A stretch of DNA of 64,000 bases from positions 4,746 through 68,745 of the forward strand of contig JBJKRF010000026.1 in the NCBI GenBank assembly GCA_046704785.1, given 5' to 3'. Source of the DNA: JBJKRF01 sp046704785 (GTDB taxonomy: Bacteria > Chloroflexota > Anaerolineae > Anaerolineales > Villigracilaceae). The translations under genes and the position numbers were made by a program. This document shows, one piece after another, positions 59,398 to 64,000 of the stretch. How positions within the stretch are numbered: position 1 is the first letter of the stretch; every line of letters begins with the position of its first letter. The notes beneath the pieces were generated by a model that was given only the letters and a program-made list of their open reading frames with translations, was not told where the DNA came from and did no database searches.

Positions 59398-60704
59398 GTT
59401 GGCAGAGTATTTACCAGTCGCGCGTGCGAAGCGCCGACGAGGCGGTGAAAGCCATCCATTCCGGTGACCGACTCTTTTTGACGGGCAATGTCTCCGTTCC
59501 GAAGACTCTTCTCGATGCGTTGGTCAGACGGGCGGGCGAGCTTCACGATGTGGAAATTTGCCAGGCGTTGACTGTGGCTCCAGCCGATTACGTGGCCCCG
59601 GAAATGCAAGGGCATTTGCGCGTCAATACCATGTTCATCAGTCCGAATGTGCGCGAGGCTGTGAACCAGGGGCGCGCTGATTTTACACCGGTGTTCCTTT
59701 CCGAGTTGCCATTGCTTTTCAAGAATGGGCTTCTGCCGTTGGACGCGGTGTTGATCCACGTCTCTCCGCCAGACGAGCACGGTTTCTGTTCGCTGGGCGT
59801 GGAAGTTGGCCTGACGAAGTCCCCGGCGGAGTCAGCGAAGATCGTGATTGCGGAAGTAAACGAGCAGATGCCGCGCACGCTTGGCGATTCGTTTATCCAC
59901 GTCAGCCGCCTGGATTACATCGTGCCGGTCAACTACCCGGTCGCTGAGATGCCGATGGGGGGGGAAGACGATGGGGAAACGGTCGAGCGAATCGCGGGTT
60001 TCATTGCCGACCTGATTCCCGACGGTGCGACCATGCAAATGGGGATTGGCGCCATCCCCGATGCAGTCTTGAAATACCTTTTCCAGAAGAAGGACCTTGG
60101 AATCCATACCGAACTGTTTTCCGACGGTGTGATCGACCTGGTGGAAGCGGGTATATTTACCAATGCGCGCAAGTCGATTCACCGGGGAAAGATTGTTGCC
60201 GGATTTGTCATCGGCACGAAGCGTCTCTACGATTGGGTGGACGATAATCCGTTGATCGAACTGCACCGTACGGAATATGTCAACGACCCGTTCGTGATTG
60301 CCCAGAATGAGCGCATGGTGGCGATCAATTCGGCGATCGAGGTCGATCTGACGGGTCAGGTTTGCGCCGACAGTATCGGTTCGAGGCTGTATTCCGGCGT
60401 CGGCGGGCAGCTCGACTTTATCTATGGCGCGTCGCGTTCGAAGGACGGCGTGCCGATCATCGCCATGACCAGTACGACAATGCTTCGTAATGGAGAAATG
60501 AAAAGTAAGATCGTGCCTTTTTTGCGACAGGGCGCCGGCGTTGTGACCACGCGCAACCACGTACGTTTTGTGGTGACGGAATATGGCGTGGCCGACCTGT
60601 ACGGCAAAACCGTCCGCCAGCGCACCAGGGCGCTGATCAAGATCGCTCATCCACAATTTCAAGAGGAGTTAACGCGCGAGGCGCAGGCGCTGAACTATAT
60701 CTAA
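59394..60704 (+). CDS. acyl-CoA:carboxylate CoA-transferase (4-hydroxybutyrate/acetyl-CoA hydrolase family)
   Basis: A 436-aa family I CoA-transferase-like enzyme. The N-terminal domain has GDRLFLTGNVSVPKTLLDAL, and GATMQMGIGAIPDAVL and IHTELFSDGVIDL carry the catalytic Glu240. The C-terminal GGQLDFIYGASRSKDG, TTRNHVRFVVTEYGVADLYG and RALIKIAHPQF are typical of 4-hydroxybutyrate or butyrate CoA-transferases and acetyl-CoA hydrolases. It moves CoA between acyl-CoA and a carboxylic acid. ATGA overlap with ald indicates co-translation and suggests a fermentative amino-acid route. Confidence 0.9.
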   Translation: MSWQSIYQSRVRSADEAVKAIHSGDRLFLTGNVSVPKTLLDALVRRAGELHDVEICQALTVAPADYVAPEMQGHLRVNTMFISPNVREAVNQGRADFTPVFLSELPLLFKNGLLPLDAVLIHVSPPDEHGFCSLGVEVGLTKSPAESAKIVIAEVNEQMPRTLGDSFIHVSRLDYIVPVNYPVAEMPMGGEDDGETVERIAGFIADLIPDGATMQMGIGAIPDAVLKYLFQKKDLGIHTELFSDGVIDLVEAGIFTNARKSIHRGKIVAGFVIGTKRLYDWVDDNPLIELHRTEYVNDPFVIAQNERMVAINSAIEVDLTGQVCADSIGSRLYSGVGGQLDFIYGASRSKDGVPIIAMTSTTMLRNGEMKSKIVPFLRQGAGVVTTRNHVRFVVTEYGVADLYGKTVRQRTRALIKIAHPQFQEELTREAQALNYI

Positions 60705-60778
60705 TGTGTTCAATGGAGCTTTCCAAAAGGACCGAGTTGTTCAGCGTGTGTATGCCTTGTCCGTCAGGATTTAAAACT

Positions 60779-62215
<1,437 letters not shown>

Positions 62216-62233
62216 GAATATCAATTGGCTGTG

Positions 62234-62271
62234 AATCGAGAAGGCCCGGCTATTCGACCAGGCCTTCTCGA

Positions 62272-62273
<2 letters not shown>
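62234..62273. terminator. bidirectional terminator between pyk and the GH13 gene
   Basis: A 13-bp perfect stem (62234-62246 with 62261-62273) with T-rich ends. Its right arm overlaps the stop codon of the convergent GH13 gene. Confidence 0.85.
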
Positions 62274-63900
<1,627 letters not shown>

Positions 63901-64000
63901 TGTCTTTCGGTCTGCTTCGGTTCCTTAGGATTCCCGTAGAATGAATGCAGCGTGGGGGTGTTTTTTATGTTGTCCCCCCCAAAAAACCCACAAAAGAAGT

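Noticed and set aside
59832..60662. 276-codon minus-strand frame opposite the CoA-transferase
   Set aside because: Antisense shadow of a well-recognised gene; no homology-like motifs.

Overview
The window reads as chromosomal DNA of a bacterium, most likely a Chloroflexota member of the Anaerolineae type. This is an inference from gene style: lipoproteins with Thr/Pro-rich linkers, two MoxR-DUF58 loci, a mitochondrial-type citrate synthase, DUF4013 and DUF309 proteins, and frequent leaderless promoters. No rRNA gene was found. There is one tRNA gene, and no CRISPR array or insertion sequence was seen.

Layout. 1-640: end of a GT4 glycosyltransferase. 671-10283: a tight five-gene minus-strand cassette, the most unusual part of the window. 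It encodes a 1297-aa beta-rich protein with a helical repeat tail, a LamG protein that begins with a nitrile-hydratase-like (NHLP) RiPP leader domain, a metallo-beta-lactamase-fold hydrolase, an unrecognised 391-aa protein and a PQQ/YWTD double propeller. None has a signal peptide. 10602-15322: E1 alpha and beta of a 2-oxoacid dehydrogenase, a DUF4013 membrane protein, a lipoyl/PSBD/NeuD-acyltransferase fusion and a methyltransferase. 15628-18542: a lipoprotein and a GT-C-like membrane protein. 18808-22359: three genes resembling the ion-pumping membrane module of complex I or hydrogenase 4, without catalytic subunits. 22444-24984: a coiled-coil protein, a free-standing SelB C-terminal domain and a zinc-ribbon protein. 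24981-27686: a NicO nickel/cobalt transporter fused to a beta-propeller. 27823-31946: MenC-like enolase-superfamily enzyme, CapA lipoprotein, cyclase-family hydrolase, zinc ribbon and DUF309. 32049-36252: first MoxR-DUF58 operon. 36650-43632: small kinases, an aminotransferase, an SRPBCC protein, thioredoxin reductase, malate dehydrogenase and citrate synthase. 43720-46924: LysM protein, an orphan helical/beta protein and a truncated membrane glycosyltransferase. 47115-50283: a DUF318/TIGR03943/propeller operon. 50772-52498: a small integrase-excisionase remnant beside tRNA-Arg. 52735-55879: second MoxR-DUF58 locus with a metallo-hydrolase. 56063-62215: ornithine carbamoyltransferase, ornithine aminotransferase, alanine dehydrogenase, acyl-CoA:carboxylate CoA-transferase and pyruvate kinase. 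62272-63900: trehalose synthase-like GH13 enzyme.

How genes fit together. The final plus-strand block suggests amino-acid catabolism feeding pyruvate, CoA-ester and ATP metabolism, with the TCA entry enzymes nearby. The E1 genes plus the lipoyl-NeuD fusion suggest an acyl group passed from a 2-oxoacid to a sugar through a lipoyl arm. The 671-10283 cassette is the best candidate for an undescribed system; its NHLP leader hints at processing or export of a large protein. All functional statements come from motif recognition and were not checked against databases.
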